This document shows positions 9,662-20,196 of a DNA stretch of 64,000 bases, in pieces. Within the stretch, counting starts at the first letter, position 1. Each line of letters opens with the position of its first letter. Both the position numbers and the translations under genes were made by a program. Under the pieces are notes generated by a model. That model made no database searches and was not told where the DNA came from. It saw only the letters and a list, made by a program, of their open reading frames with translations. Source of the DNA: Variovorax sp. OK212. Lineage in GTDB: Bacteria; Pseudomonadota; Gammaproteobacteria; Burkholderiales; Burkholderiaceae_C. The DNA is taken from assembly GCF_900112425.1 (NCBI RefSeq), contig NZ_FOLP01000004.1, forward strand, positions 372,001-436,000. Direction: 5' to 3'.

Positions 9662-10567
9662 ATGGCGACTTCTTCTCCCCTCGCATCCGGCGCGAAGACG
9701 GCCGCGCCGCCCGGCCCTTGGCGTGAGTTCTGGACGGCGTTCTCGGCCAACCGCGGCGCGGTCATCGGGCTGGTCACCATCGTGGCGCTGCTGCTCGTTG
9801 CGCTGTTCGCGCCGTGGATCGCACCGCACGCGCCCAACGAAACCAACAGCGCCGTGTTCCTGAAGCCGCCGGCCTGGCAGCAGGGCGGCTCCATGAGCTA
9901 CCTGCTGGGCACCGACGCCATCGGCCGCGACATTCTTTCGCGCCTGATGTACGGCGCGCGGCTGTCGCTGTCGATCGGCGTTGCGGTGGTGGCGCTGTCG
10001 GTGGTCGTGGGGGTGGTGCTCGGGCTGGTTGCGGGCTTCTTCCGCGGCGTGCTCGAGATCGCGATCATGCGGTTGATGGACATCGTGCTCACGCTGCCGA
10101 GCCTGCTGCTGGCCATCGTGATCGTCGCGATCCTCGGGCCGGGGCTGGTCAACGCGATGCTGGCCGTGGCCATCGTGGTGCTGCCGCACTACGTGCGCAT
10201 CACGCGCGCCGCCGTCATCGCCGAGGTCTCGCGCGACTACGTCACCGCCGCGCGCGTGAGCGGCGCCGGCACGCTGCGCCTGATGTTCAGCGAGGTGCTG
10301 CCCAACTGCGCCGCGCCGCTGATCGTGCAGGCCTCGCTCGGCATCTCCACCGCCATCCTCGATGCCGCGGCGCTCGGCTTTCTCGGCCTCGGCGCGCAAC
10401 CGCCTTCGCCCGAATGGGGAACCATGCTGGCCGATGCGCGCGAGTTCGTGCTGCGCGCCTGGTGGGTCGTGACCTTCCCGGGCCTGGCCATCCTCGCGGC
10501 CGTGCTGGCCTTCAACCTGCTGGGCGACGGGTTGCGCGACGCACTCGACCCCAAGCTCAAACGCTGA
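9662..10567 (+). CDS. dppC: Dipeptide-type ABC transporter permease DppC
   Basis: 301 residues. After a proline/alanine-rich N-terminus come a first membrane helix, the periplasmic [21 protein letters not shown] signature of OppC/DppC and the EAA loop [23 protein letters not shown]. It forms the heterodimeric pore with DppB. It lies 17 bp before the first ATPase gene. Confidence 0.9.
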   Translation: MATSSPLASGAKTAAPPGPWREFWTAFSANRGAVIGLVTIVALLLVALFAPWIAPHAPNETNSAVFLKPPAWQQGGSMSYLLGTDAIGRDILSRLMYGARLSLSIGVAVVALSVVVGVVLGLVAGFFRGVLEIAIMRLMDIVLTLPSLLLAIVIVAILGPGLVNAMLAVAIVVLPHYVRITRAAVIAEVSRDYVTAARVSGAGTLRLMFSEVLPNCAAPLIVQASLGISTAILDAAALGFLGLGAQPPSPEWGTMLADAREFVLRAWWVVTFPGLAILAAVLAFNLLGDGLRDALDPKLKR

Positions 10568-10584
10568 CGCAAAGGAAAGAACGG

Positions 10585-11615
<1,031 letters not shown>

Positions 11616-11619
<4 letters not shown>

Positions 11620-12662
11620 GCCAAACAACAAGCGACGCACCGGCCGAGGTGGTGGTCGAGGCGACGAACCTGCAGCGCACCTACGACATCCGCCGCGGCC
11701 TGTTCCGCGCGCCCGCGCACCTGCGGGCCGTGGGCGACATCTCGTTTCGCATCGAGCGTGGCCGCACGCTGGCGGTGGTCGGCGAGTCGGGCTGCGGCAA
11801 GTCGACGCTGGCGCGCATGGTCGCGCTGATCGAGAAACCCACCGCGGGGCAGCTCAGGCTGGTCGGCGCCGATGCCGTCGATCCGCCCGCCGAGCGCAAG
11901 CGCGAACTGCGCCAGGCCGTGCAACTCGTGTTCCAGAACCCGTACGGCTCGCTCAACCCGCGCAAGAAGATCGCGGCCGTGCTCGAGGATCCGCTGGCCA
12001 TCAACACCTCGATGGGCAAGGCGGAGCGCGCGGCCAAGGCCCGCGACATGCTCGCGCGCGTCGGCCTGCGCCCCGAGTACGCCAACCGCTACCCGCACAT
12101 GTTCTCGGGCGGCCAGCGCCAGCGCATCGCCATTGCGCGCGCGCTGATGCTGCAGCCGCGCCTGCTGGTGGCCGACGAGCCGGTGTCCGCGCTCGACGTG
12201 TCGATCCAGGCGCAGGTGCTCAACCTGCTGGCCGACCTGCAGGCCGAGCTGGGCCTGGCGTACCTCTTCATCTCGCACGACCTGGGCGTGGTGCGCCACA
12301 TCGCGCACGACGTGCTGGTGATGTACCTGGGCCATGCGGTGGAGCAGGGCCCCAAGTCGCGCATCTTCGCGCGGCCGCTGCATCCGTACACGCAGGCGCT
12401 GCTGGCGTCCACGCCGGGGCTCAGCAGCCAGCGCATCGTGCTCAAGGGCGAGCTGCCGTCGCCGCTGAGCCCACCGCCGGGTTGCGTGTTCAGCACGCGC
12501 TGCCCGCATGTGGCGCCGCGCTGCCACGAAGAGCGGCCGCTGCTGCGCGTGCTCGACGAGCGGCAGGTGGCCTGCCACTTCGCCGAGCAGTTTCTCGACG
12601 GTGCGCCCGTGGTGCGTGCCGATGTCCCGATGGCCGCCGTTGCGACGGCGGCGCATTCCTAG
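11616..12662 (+). CDS. dppF: Dipeptide-type ABC transporter ATPase DppF
   Basis: 348 residues. Walker [11 protein letters not shown]-loop [12 protein letters not shown], signature FSGGQRQRI and Walker [12 protein letters not shown] are present, with the cysteine-bearing C-terminal domain ([10 protein letters not shown]). It pairs with DppD to drive the permease. Translation is coupled to dppD through the ATGA overlap. Confidence 0.92.
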
Positions 12663-12708
12663 CATCCGCTTGTTTCCTGTTCTCTCAACCGTGTCTCAAG
12701 GAGTCCAC

Positions 12709-14340
12709 ATGAAGACCCAGTCCACCGTTTCGCGCCGCTCACGAAAGCTGGCGTTCCTGGCACCTGCAGCGCTTGCGGCCCTTACCCTGGCCTGCGGCGC
12801 GGTGTCGGCCAAGACGCTGGTGTATTGCTCCGAAGGCAGCCCGGAGAATTTCTATCCGGGCATGAACACCACCGGCACCTCGTTCGACGTGACCACGCAG
12901 GTCTACAACACCATCGTCGAGTTCGAGCGCGGCGGCACCAAGGTCGTGCCGGGCCTGGCCGAGAAGTGGGACATCTCGGCCGACGGCACGCAGTACACCT
13001 TCCACCTGCGCAAGGGCGTGAAGTGGCACAGCACCAGCAAGAGCTTCAAGCCCACGCGCGACTTCAATGCCGACGACTTCATCTTCATGCTCGAGCGCCA
13101 GTGGAAGGAGAGCGATCCCTTCTTCAAGGTCACGAGCCAGAACCACTCGTACTTCAACGACATGGGCATGCCCAAGCTCCTGAAGACGGTGGACCGCGTG
13201 GACGACTACACCGTGAAGATCGTGCTCAACCAGCCCGAGGCGCCGTTCCTCGCGAACCTGGCGATGCAGTACGCGGGCATCCAGTCGAAGGAATACGCCA
13301 TCGCCATGCTGAAGGCCGGCACCCCCGAGAAGGTCGACCAGGACCCGATCGGCACCGGGCCGTTCTACCTCGTGCAGTACCAGAAGGACGCGATCATCCG
13401 CTTCAAGGCCTTCCCGCAGTACTGGGGCGGCAAGGCGAAGATCGACGACCTCGTGTTCGCCATCACGCCCGACGCGTCGGTGCGCTGGGCCAAGCTGCAG
13501 AAGGGCGAATGCCACGTCATGCCGTACCCGAACCCGGCCGACCTCGACGCGATCCGCAAGGACCCGAACGTGCAGGTGCTGGAGCAGCCGGGGCTGAACG
13601 TGGGCTACCTGTCGTTCAACACGACGAAGAAGCCCTTCGACGACGTGCGCGTGCGCAAGGCCGTCAGCATGGCGATCAACAAGAAGGCCATCATCGACGG
13701 CGTGTACCTGTCGACCGGCGTGGCCGCGAAGAACCCGATTCCGCCGAGCATGTGGTCCTACAACGACGCGGTGAAGGACGACCCGTACGACCCCGAGGCC
13801 GCCAAGAAGCTGCTGGCGCAGGCCGGCTTCCCCGACGGCTTCACGACCGACCTGTGGGCCATGCCGGTGCAGCGCCCGTACAACCCGAACGCCAAGCGCA
13901 TCGCCGAGCTGATGCAGGCCGACCTGGCCAAGATCAACGTGAAGGCCGAGATCAAGAGCTTCGAATGGGGCGAGTACCGCAAGCGCCTGCAGGCCGGCGA
14001 GCACCAGATGGGCATGATGGGCTGGACTGGCGACAACGGCGACCCGGACAACTTCCTCTACACGCTGCTGGGCTGTGCCTCGGCCAAGTCGGCCAGCGGC
14101 AGCAACGTGTCGAAATTCTGCTACCAGCCGTACGAAGACCTCGTGGTGAAGGCCAAGAGCACGACCAAGCAGGCCGAGCGCGACGCGCTGTACAAGAAGG
14201 CGCAGGTCATCTTCAAGGAGCAGGCGCCGTGGTTCACCATCGCGCACGCGGTGCAGCTGAAGCCGGTGCGCAAGGAAGTGGTCGACTTCAAGCTGAGCCC
14301 GTTTGGCCGTCATACTTTCTACGGTGTCGATATCAAGTAA
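12709..14340 (+). CDS. dppA: Periplasmic dipeptide-binding protein DppA
   Basis: 543 residues, family SBP_bac_5. A signal peptide with two arginines (SRRSRK) and a hydrophobic core is cleaved near residue 34 (AVSA|KT). The mature start [17 protein letters not shown] closely resembles E. coli DppA. An AAGGAG ribosome-binding site precedes the ATG. It delivers peptides to DppBC. The binding-protein gene is last of the five transporter genes, unlike the E. coli order where dppA is first. Confidence 0.92.
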   Translation: MKTQSTVSRRSRKLAFLAPAALAALTLACGAVSAKTLVYCSEGSPENFYPGMNTTGTSFDVTTQVYNTIVEFERGGTKVVPGLAEKWDISADGTQYTFHLRKGVKWHSTSKSFKPTRDFNADDFIFMLERQWKESDPFFKVTSQNHSYFNDMGMPKLLKTVDRVDDYTVKIVLNQPEAPFLANLAMQYAGIQSKEYAIAMLKAGTPEKVDQDPIGTGPFYLVQYQKDAIIRFKAFPQYWGGKAKIDDLVFAITPDASVRWAKLQKGECHVMPYPNPADLDAIRKDPNVQVLEQPGLNVGYLSFNTTKKPFDDVRVRKAVSMAINKKAIIDGVYLSTGVAAKNPIPPSMWSYNDAVKDDPYDPEAAKKLLAQAGFPDGFTTDLWAMPVQRPYNPNAKRIAELMQADLAKINVKAEIKSFEWGEYRKRLQAGEHQMGMMGWTGDNGDPDNFLYTLLGCASAKSASGSNVSKFCYQPYEDLVVKAKSTTKQAERDALYKKAQVIFKEQAPWFTIAHAVQLKPVRKEVVDFKLSPFGRHTFYGVDIK

Positions 14341-14346
14341 TTTTTC

Positions 14347-15120
14347 ATGAAGCCGGTTGCGCCCATCGCCGTTGTCGCGGCCATGCACGAGGAGTTGGGC
14401 GCACTGCTCGCGCAGATGCCCGACGAGCAGCGCGTGCGCGCCGCGGGGCGCGACTTCTGGGTGGGGCACCTGCATGGCCAGCCCGTGGTCGCGGTGCTCT
14501 CGCGCATCGGCAAGGTGGCGGCGGCGGTCACGGCCACGGTGCTGCTCGAGCGCTTCGGCGTGCGGGCCATCGTGTTCACGGGCGTCGCGGGCGGGCTCGC
14601 GGCGGGCGTGAACGTGGGCGACGTGGTGGTGGCCACCGCGCTGCTGCAGCACGACATGGACGCGTCGCCGCTCTTCCCGAAGCACGAGGTGCCGTTGATG
14701 GGTCTGTCGCGCTTCGCGGCGGACGCGGCGCTCGGCGATGCGCTGTCGGCGGTTGCCGGCGACGTGTTGCGCGACCCGGTGGCCCTGATCGGCCAGGCCG
14801 GCGTCGACGAGTTTGGCCTGTCGGCGCCCAAGGTGCACCGCGGGCTGCTGGTGAGCGGCGACCGCTTCGTGTCGACCACCGCCGAGAGCGCGGCGCTGCA
14901 GCGCGAGCTGCCCGATGCGCTCGCGGTCGAGATGGAAGGCGCGGCCGTGGCGCAGGTGTGCCACGACTACGGCGTGCCCTTTGCCGCGATGCGCACGATT
15001 TCCGATCGCGCCGACGACGCGGCGCACGGCGACTTCGCGCGCTTCGTCGCCGTGGTGGCGAGCCGCTACAGCCTGGCGCTGGTCAGCGCGTGGCTGGGCA
15101 CGCTGCCTGCGGCCGATTGA
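14347..15120 (+). CDS. mtnN: 5'-methylthioadenosine/S-adenosylhomocysteine nucleosidase
   Basis: 257 residues of the PNP/UDP phosphorylase fold. It shows the N-terminal AAMHEELGAL (catalytic Glu near residue 15-16), FTGVAGGL, the VEMEGAAVAQVC ribose-binding glutamate and the catalytic aspartate in MRTISDRAD near residue 220. It cleaves adenine from MTA or SAH in the activated-methyl cycle. It is six bases after dppA, so it is probably co-transcribed with the peptide transporter, an uncommon pairing. A related purine nucleosidase activity is not excluded. Confidence 0.85.
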   Translation: MKPVAPIAVVAAMHEELGALLAQMPDEQRVRAAGRDFWVGHLHGQPVVAVLSRIGKVAAAVTATVLLERFGVRAIVFTGVAGGLAAGVNVGDVVVATALLQHDMDASPLFPKHEVPLMGLSRFAADAALGDALSAVAGDVLRDPVALIGQAGVDEFGLSAPKVHRGLLVSGDRFVSTTAESAALQRELPDALAVEMEGAAVAQVCHDYGVPFAAMRTISDRADDAAHGDFARFVAVVASRYSLALVSAWLGTLPAAD

Positions 15121-15121
15121 G

Positions 15122-15877
15122 CTAGGAGGACGAGGCCACGCGGCGGCGCGGAATGTCGCGCAGCAGCGGCGGGATCGACAGCGCGAGCAGCAGCGCCGCC
15201 AGCGGCACCACGCACACGAACCCGACGTACTTGAAGCCCAGCGCGCCCATCGCCCCGCCGAGCACGAACATGCCGACCAGCCCGACCGCGCGGCGCATGC
15301 GGGTGCGGTCGTGGCGCACCGCCAGCGGGGCGGACTTGTCGCGGCCGTTCCAGTAGAGCATCTTGCCGATCTCGATGCCCATGTCGGTGATGTTGCCGGT
15401 CATGTGGGTGGTGCGGATGCTGCCGCGCGAGGTCTTCGACGCCACCGCGTTCTGCAGGCCCATGATGAAGGACAGCAGCAGCACGGTGAGCGGCACGGCG
15501 AACGGCGTGGCCCAGGTCAGCGTGATGGCGCCCATGAGCCCGAACGGAAACATCAGCGCCGCCTCGAGCACCAGCGGCAGGGCGTAGACGCCGTGCATGC
15601 GGTGCTGCCGGCCCCAGTTCACGAGCACCGCGCAGACCGCGGCGCCGCTCAGGAACGCGAGGATGGCGCCGAGCGCGTTCAGCAGCAGCGTGACGTTGCC
15701 CAGCACCATGCCGTCCGCCAGCTGAGAGGCGAAGCCGGTCATGTGCGAGGTGTACATGTGCAGCACGAGGAAGCCGCCCGCATTGACGGCGCCGGCATTG
15801 AAAGCCAGCAGCAGGCCGAGCGCGGTGTTGGTCGACGGCGCGCGGTGGCGGTTGGTGAGGAAGCGAAGTCTGCGCAC
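15122..15877 (-). CDS. YoaK/DUF1275 family membrane protein
   Basis: 251 residues with six predicted transmembrane segments. Family hallmarks are AGAVNAGGFLVLHMYTSHMTG near the N-terminus and the repeat-like RTTHMTGNITDMG in the middle. Members are inner-membrane proteins of unknown transport role. It converges on mtnN with one base between stops and is followed on the same strand by corA upstream. Confidence 0.85.
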   Translation of the reverse strand: MRRLRFLTNRHRAPSTNTALGLLLAFNAGAVNAGGFLVLHMYTSHMTGFASQLADGMVLGNVTLLLNALGAILAFLSGAAVCAVLVNWGRQHRMHGVYALPLVLEAALMFPFGLMGAITLTWATPFAVPLTVLLLSFIMGLQNAVASKTSRGSIRTTHMTGNITDMGIEIGKMLYWNGRDKSAPLAVRHDRTRMRRAVGLVGMFVLGGAMGALGFKYVGFVCVVPLAALLLALSIPPLLRDIPRRRVASSS

Positions 15878-15963
15878 AGTGGCTCTCCGTTCAGCGCTGG
15901 GCTGTCGGCCACTCTAGCACCCGGGGCACCGGGTCAACCGGGGCAGGGCGCTGCGGCGCCGGT

Positions 15964-16950
15964 CTACTTGAGCCAGCCGCGCCGGCGGAAGTACCACATG
16001 GGCCCCAGCGCGCTCGCCGCCATCAGCACGAGCGCGTAGGGGTAGCCCAGCGACCAGTCGAGCTCGGGCATGAACTTGAAGTTCATGCCGTAGATGCTGG
16101 CGATCAGCGTGGGCGGCAGCAGCGCCACGCTGGCCACCGAGAAGATCTTGATGGTCTTGTTCTGGTTGATGTTGATGAAACCGACGGTCGCATCCATCAG
16201 GAAGTTGATCTTGTCGAACAGGAAGGCCGTGTGGTTGTCCAGCGACTCGATGTCGCGCAGGATCTGCCGCGCCTCCTCGAACTGCTCGGCGTTGAGCATC
16301 TTGCTGCGCATCATGAAGCTGACCGCGCGGCGCGTGTCCATCACGTTGCGGCGGATGCGGCCGTTCAAGTCTTCCTGCCGTGCGATGAGACCGAGCACCT
16401 CGCCGGCCAGTTCGTCGGTGACATTGCCCGACAGCACCTTCTTGCCCGCCACCTCGAGCTCGTCGTAGATGTTCTCCAGCGTGTCGGCCGAGTACTCGGC
16501 GTCGGCGTCGAAGAGCTTGAGCATGACTTCCTTGGCGTCCTCGATCAGCCCCGGTGCGCGGCGCGCGCGCATGCGCAGCAGGCGGAACACGGGCACGTCC
16601 TCGTCGTGGATCGAGAACAGCACGCCGCGGCTGCGCAGGTCGGTGTTGTGCTGGTTGAGGATGAAGGCCACGCGCACGGTGCGCGGGTCTTCGTCGTCGT
16701 CGATCAGGAAGTCGGAGCGGATGTGCAGCTCGCCGTTGTCTTCCTCGTAGAAGCGCGCCGATTCCTCGATGTCCTCGTCCATCGCGTCTTCGGGAATCGA
16801 CAGGCCGTAGTACTGCTTGATCCAGCGCTTCTCTTCGAGCGTGGGCGACTCCAGGTCGACCCAGATCGGCTGGAACTTGGAGAGCTCTTCGAGCGCCTCG
16901 ATCTCTTCCTGGACGAGGCGGCCGTTGGCAAGCGTGAAGATGTTGAGCAT
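15964..16950 (-). CDS. corA: Magnesium/cobalt channel CorA
   Basis: 328 residues. A large acidic cytosolic domain with long helices is followed by two C-terminal transmembrane helices, the first ending in the selectivity motif YGMNF (GMN near residues 290-292). The positively charged C-terminus WYFRRRGWLK is typical. It forms a pentameric Mg2+ channel. It is transcribed away from the helicase gene across a 239-bp gap; I see no Mg-sensing leader. Confidence 0.94.
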   Translation of the reverse strand: MLNIFTLANGRLVQEEIEALEELSKFQPIWVDLESPTLEEKRWIKQYYGLSIPEDAMDEDIEESARFYEEDNGELHIRSDFLIDDDEDPRTVRVAFILNQHNTDLRSRGVLFSIHDEDVPVFRLLRMRARRAPGLIEDAKEVMLKLFDADAEYSADTLENIYDELEVAGKKVLSGNVTDELAGEVLGLIARQEDLNGRIRRNVMDTRRAVSFMMRSKMLNAEQFEEARQILRDIESLDNHTAFLFDKINFLMDATVGFININQNKTIKIFSVASVALLPPTLIASIYGMNFKFMPELDWSLGYPYALVLMAASALGPMWYFRRRGWLK

Positions 16951-17157
16951 GGGCTCACTCCCGGGTATGACTGAAACGTTGGGCGAGGGAGGGGCGCTTT
17001 CAATTCCCGGGCCCGACGTGCGCGAAAAGTCGCGTCAAGAAATCACGTCAGCGAAAGGGAGTTGAAAGCTGCCGAGACGGGGCGGTTTCCATGGGAAGAA
17101 TCTCTTGTTGCAGCGAGGCGCGATTATGTCACCGGCCATATGTCGCCCGGGTGGCCG

Positions 17158-17177
17158 GACTGGACGTACATACAGTA
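17158..17177 (+). promoter_or_regulatory. LexA (SOS) box-like palindrome
   Basis: GACTGGACGTACATACAGTA. The right half ACAGTA is a perfect LexA half-site. The left half ACTGG differs at one position from ACTGT, giving CTG-N10-CAG overall. It ends 12 bp before the ATG of the helicase gene, and a -10-like GATTAT lies at 17122-17127, so bound repressor would block initiation or elongation. Confidence 0.55.
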
Positions 17178-17189
17178 AAGTCGCATGCC

Positions 17190-19334
17190 ATGCAGACCGC
17201 TGCGCTCCCCGTTTTTTCCGCCGCACCGAAGACCCCGTCGGAGCGCCTGGCCGCCGCGCTGGCCACGCTCAACGACGCGCAGCGGGCCGCCGTCGAGCAC
17301 GGCGTGGGCGCGGCAGTGGGTGTGGACGCAGATGGTGCCGCCGCCGAGCGGGACGACCGGCCGCTGCTCGTCATCGCCGGTGCCGGCTCGGGCAAGACCA
17401 GCACGCTGGCGCACCGCGTGGCGCACCTCATCGCGGGCGGCGTCGATCCGCAGCGCCTGCTGCTGCTGACCTTCTCGCGCCGGGCCGCGCAGGAAATGGA
17501 GCGCCGCGCGGGCCAGGTGCTGGCCAAGGTGCTCGGGCTGAAGGCCGAGACGCCGCCGGCGCTGCCGTGGGCCGGCACCTTCCACGGCATCGGCGCGCGG
17601 CTGCTGCGCGAGTACGCGCCGCAGATCGGGCTCGACGAGAACTTCACCATCCACGACCGCGGCGATGCCGAAGACCTGATGGGGCTGGCGCGGCACGAGC
17701 TGGGCCTGTCGTCCACGGTGAACCGCTTTCCGCGCAAGGGCACCTGCCTGTCGATCTATTCGCGCTGCGTGAACACGCGCGCGCCGCTCGGGCAGGTGCT
17801 GAAGGAGGCCTTTCCCTGGTGCGCCGAATGGGAGGCCGAGCTCAAGAAGCTGTTCGGCGCCTACGTCGAAGCCAAGCAGCAGCAGAACGTGCTCGACTAC
17901 GACGACCTGCTGCTCTACTGGGCCGAGATGGCCGCCGAGCCCGCGCTGGCCGCGCACATCGGCGCGCGCTTCGACCATGTGCTGATCGACGAGTACCAGG
18001 ACACCAACCGGCTGCAGGCCTCGATCCTGCTGGCGCTCAAGCCCGACGGGCGCGGCGTGACGGTGGTGGGGGACGACGCGCAGTCGATCTATTCGTTCCG
18101 CGGCGCCACGGTGCGCAACATCCTCGACTTTCCCTCGCAGTTCACGCAGCAAGCCCGCGTGGTCACGCTGGAGCGCAACTACCGCTCGACGCAGCCGATC
18201 CTCGACGTGTCGAACCGCGTGATCGCGCAGGCCGCCGAGCGGCACGCCAAGACGCTGTGGACCGACAAGCCCTCGGCCGGCAAGCCGCAGCTGGTGCTCG
18301 TGGCCGACGAGGCCGGGCAGGCGCGCTGGGTGGCCGACAAGGTGCTGGCGCACCGCGAGGGCGGGCTGGCGCTGAAGTCGCAGGCGGTGCTTTTTCGCAC
18401 CTCGTCGCACAGCGCGGGGCTCGAGCTGGAGCTGGCGCGGCGCAACATTCCGTTCGTGAAGTTCGGCGGGCTCAAGTTCCTCGAAGCCTCGCACGTGAAG
18501 GACCTGCTCGCGGTGCTGCGCTTCGCGCAGAACCCGCGCGGGCGCATGGCGGGCTTTCGCGTGACGCAGCTCATTCCGGGCATCGGCCCGGCCACGGGTG
18601 CGCGGCTGCTCGATGCCATGGACAAGGCGGCCGACCCGGCCGCGGCGGTGCGCGACTTCGTGCCGCCGTCCGCGGCGCGCGCGCAGTGGGCCGACTTTGC
18701 CCAGGCCTACGCCGCCCTGCGCGAGCCCTCGCTGAAGTGGCCGGCCGACGTGGAGGTGGCCGTGAACTGGTACCAGCCGCACCTGGAGCGGCTGTACGAA
18801 GACACCTCCGGCGTGCGCCGCGCCGACGTGGAGCAGCTCGCGCGGCTGGCCGCCGGCTACGGCTCGCGCGAACGTTTCCTGACCGAACTGACGCTCGACC
18901 CGCCGGAGGCCACCAGCGACCGCCCGGGCCCGCCGCTGCTCGACGACGACTACCTGATCCTCTCGACCATCCACTCGGCCAAGGGGCAGGAATGGAATTC
19001 GGTGCACGTGCTCAACGTGGTCGACGGCTGCATGCCGGCCGATGTGGCGCAGGGCGCTCAGGAACTCGAAGAAGAGCGCCGGCTGCTCTACGTGGCGATG
19101 ACCCGGGCGCGCGACCACCTGCACCTGCTGGTGCCGCAGCGCTTCTACATCACGCAGCAGGCGGCGCGCGGCGACCGGCACCTGTACGCCAACCGCACGC
19201 GCTTCATCGCCGACGCCGACCTCGCGGGCTTCGAGCAGCAGACCTGGCCGCCCCCGCCGGAGCGCCCGCCGGCGGTGCCGCCGCCCAGCGCGGTGATCGA
19301 CCTGCGCAACCGCATGCGGGCCGCCTGGCGCTGA
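17190..19334 (+). CDS. UvrD/PcrA-like ATP-dependent DNA helicase
   Basis: 714-residue superfamily 1A helicase. Q-motif LNDAQRAAVEHG, then an unusual alanine- and aspartate-rich insert (about residues 39-57) before Walker A AGAGSGKT (63-70). Also seen are Walker B DEYQDTN, motif III GDDAQSIYSFRGA, motif IV LERNYRST, motif V STIHSAKGQEW and motif VI VAMTRARDHL. It unwinds DNA 3' to 5' in repair or replication restart. It is not clearly the house UvrD or Rep, so no symbol is given. The ATG at 17190 is chosen because the preceding codons are non-conserved and cover the LexA-like box. Confidence 0.9.
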   Translation: MQTAALPVFSAAPKTPSERLAAALATLNDAQRAAVEHGVGAAVGVDADGAAAERDDRPLLVIAGAGSGKTSTLAHRVAHLIAGGVDPQRLLLLTFSRRAAQEMERRAGQVLAKVLGLKAETPPALPWAGTFHGIGARLLREYAPQIGLDENFTIHDRGDAEDLMGLARHELGLSSTVNRFPRKGTCLSIYSRCVNTRAPLGQVLKEAFPWCAEWEAELKKLFGAYVEAKQQQNVLDYDDLLLYWAEMAAEPALAAHIGARFDHVLIDEYQDTNRLQASILLALKPDGRGVTVVGDDAQSIYSFRGATVRNILDFPSQFTQQARVVTLERNYRSTQPILDVSNRVIAQAAERHAKTLWTDKPSAGKPQLVLVADEAGQARWVADKVLAHREGGLALKSQAVLFRTSSHSAGLELELARRNIPFVKFGGLKFLEASHVKDLLAVLRFAQNPRGRMAGFRVTQLIPGIGPATGARLLDAMDKAADPAAAVRDFVPPSAARAQWADFAQAYAALREPSLKWPADVEVAVNWYQPHLERLYEDTSGVRRADVEQLARLAAGYGSRERFLTELTLDPPEATSDRPGPPLLDDDYLILSTIHSAKGQEWNSVHVLNVVDGCMPADVAQGAQELEEERRLLYVAMTRARDHLHLLVPQRFYITQQAARGDRHLYANRTRFIADADLAGFEQQTWPPPPERPPAVPPPSAVIDLRNRMRAAWR

Positions 19335-19511
19335 ATTTTCCGGCGCGGCTTGCGCCTCCTCTGGCCCTTCGGGCGACAGGGTCACCGGGTTTTTCCTGCT
19401 GAAACACATGTGCGCGACACGCTGCGCGGCCTGCCGGGCGCGCGTGGCCTGCTATGGATTCATGAGCGTGTGAAAAGCTGCGCAGAAAGTGCTCGCTCTG
19501 CGGGCATCCCT

Positions 19512-19544
19512 GGTATTGCAATACCGTGACAGCTTGGGCATAGT
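19512..19544 (+). promoter_or_regulatory. Candidate hpf promoter with overlapping perfect palindrome
   Basis: GGTATTGCAATACC (19512-19525) is a perfect 14-bp palindrome. TTGCAA (19516-19521) inside it is a plausible -35 box, 17 bp before CATAGT (19539-19544) as -10. A repressor or activator bound to the palindrome would act directly on this promoter. The binding protein is unknown. Confidence 0.5.
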
Positions 19545-19562
19545 GAATCGACCGACCCCCGA

Positions 19563-19599
19563 TTCCTCTTTCTTCTCCCCCTCTCTTCTCTCTCTCCCT
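19563..19599 (+). repeat. 37-nt homopyrimidine tract in the hpf leader
   Basis: Only C and T for 37 nt (TT, CC, TCTTTCTTCTCC and so on), followed by a C-rich stretch to about 19620. In mRNA this is an unstructured CU-rich leader about 80 nt before hpf; in duplex DNA it can form a triplex. Function is inferred only. Confidence 0.6.
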
Positions 19600-19680
19600 G
19601 CCCACCCCCAGAGTTCCCCCGGCCACGCTTCATTCCGGAGCGGGGTCATTTCCCCAACCGTCAATTCCAGGAGGTCATTC

Positions 19681-20010
19681 ATGAATTTGACGATCAGCGG
19701 TCATCACCTCGACGTCACACCTGCCTTGCGCACCTACGTCACGAGCAAGCTGGACCGGATCACGCGGCATTTCGACCAGGTGGTCGATGTCAAGGTGATC
19801 CTCACGGTGGAAAAGCAAAAGGAAAAGGAACGCCGCCAAAGGGCGGAGTGCAACATCCACGTCAAGGGCAATGACATGTTCGCGGAATCGAGCCACGCTG
19901 ATCTCTACGCTGCGGTCGATGAACTGGTCGACAAGCTCGACCGCCAAGTGGTGCGCCACAAGGATCGCCTGCAGGATCACCATCACGCGGCGCCCAAACG
20001 CTTGATGTAA
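19681..20010 (+). CDS. hpf: Ribosome hibernation promoting factor, short form
   Basis: 109 residues, the short HPF/YhbH type without the C-terminal dimerisation domain. It starts [20 protein letters not shown] and ends in a histidine-rich tail. It binds the 30S decoding site and promotes 100S dimers in stationary phase. An AGGAGG site precedes the ATG. It belongs to the conserved hpf-ptsN-hprK neighbourhood, but rpoN, often just upstream in other betaproteobacteria, is replaced here by a helicase gene. It has its own terminator, so it is largely monocistronic. Confidence 0.93.
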   Translation: MNLTISGHHLDVTPALRTYVTSKLDRITRHFDQVVDVKVILTVEKQKEKERRQRAECNIHVKGNDMFAESSHADLYAAVDELVDKLDRQVVRHKDRLQDHHHAAPKRLM

Positions 20011-20028
20011 AGCGCCCCGGCACATGCC

Positions 20029-20058
20029 AAGGCCGCCTTCGGGCGGCCTTTTGTTTTT
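20029..20058 (+). terminator. Strong rho-independent terminator after hpf
   Basis: AAGGCCGCC (20029-20037) and GGCGGCCTT (20042-20050) form a perfect nine-pair stem with a TTCG tetraloop, followed by TTGTTTTTCC. It separates hpf from ptsN. Confidence 0.9.
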
Positions 20059-20196
20059 CCGACTGCCACGCTTGGTCTTTGGCCGCTCTCCAGAGGGGCG
20101 CGCGAGGCCTCTGGGCAACATGTAGACAAAAAGTAAATAGGAGGACTGGGGGTTTTTACCAACCGGGTGCATAATCGCCCCCGCTCTGCACCCACC

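Larger units (their letters stand above)
19335..19680. other. Intergenic region and long leader of hpf
   Basis: 346 bp without a gene. The first part after the helicase has no clear terminator. It then holds a perfect palindrome over a candidate promoter (19512-19544), a pure pyrimidine run (19563-19599) and a strong AGGAGG ribosome-binding site just before hpf. Confidence 0.7.

Noticed and set aside
6890-10399. Very long open frame on the minus strand opposite fadD and dppB-C (over 1100 codons)
   Set aside because: Its translation is His/Arg/Gln/Asp-rich with no domain; it is the antisense shadow of high-GC genes with clear homology.
16951-17157. Mg2+-sensing leader before corA
   Set aside because: No conserved leader-peptide or riboswitch-like structure was recognised in the 239-bp gap.
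19510-19530. Sigma-54 promoter before hpf
   Set aside because: TGGTATTGCA lacks the GG-N10-GC spacing required; a sigma-70-like reading fits better.
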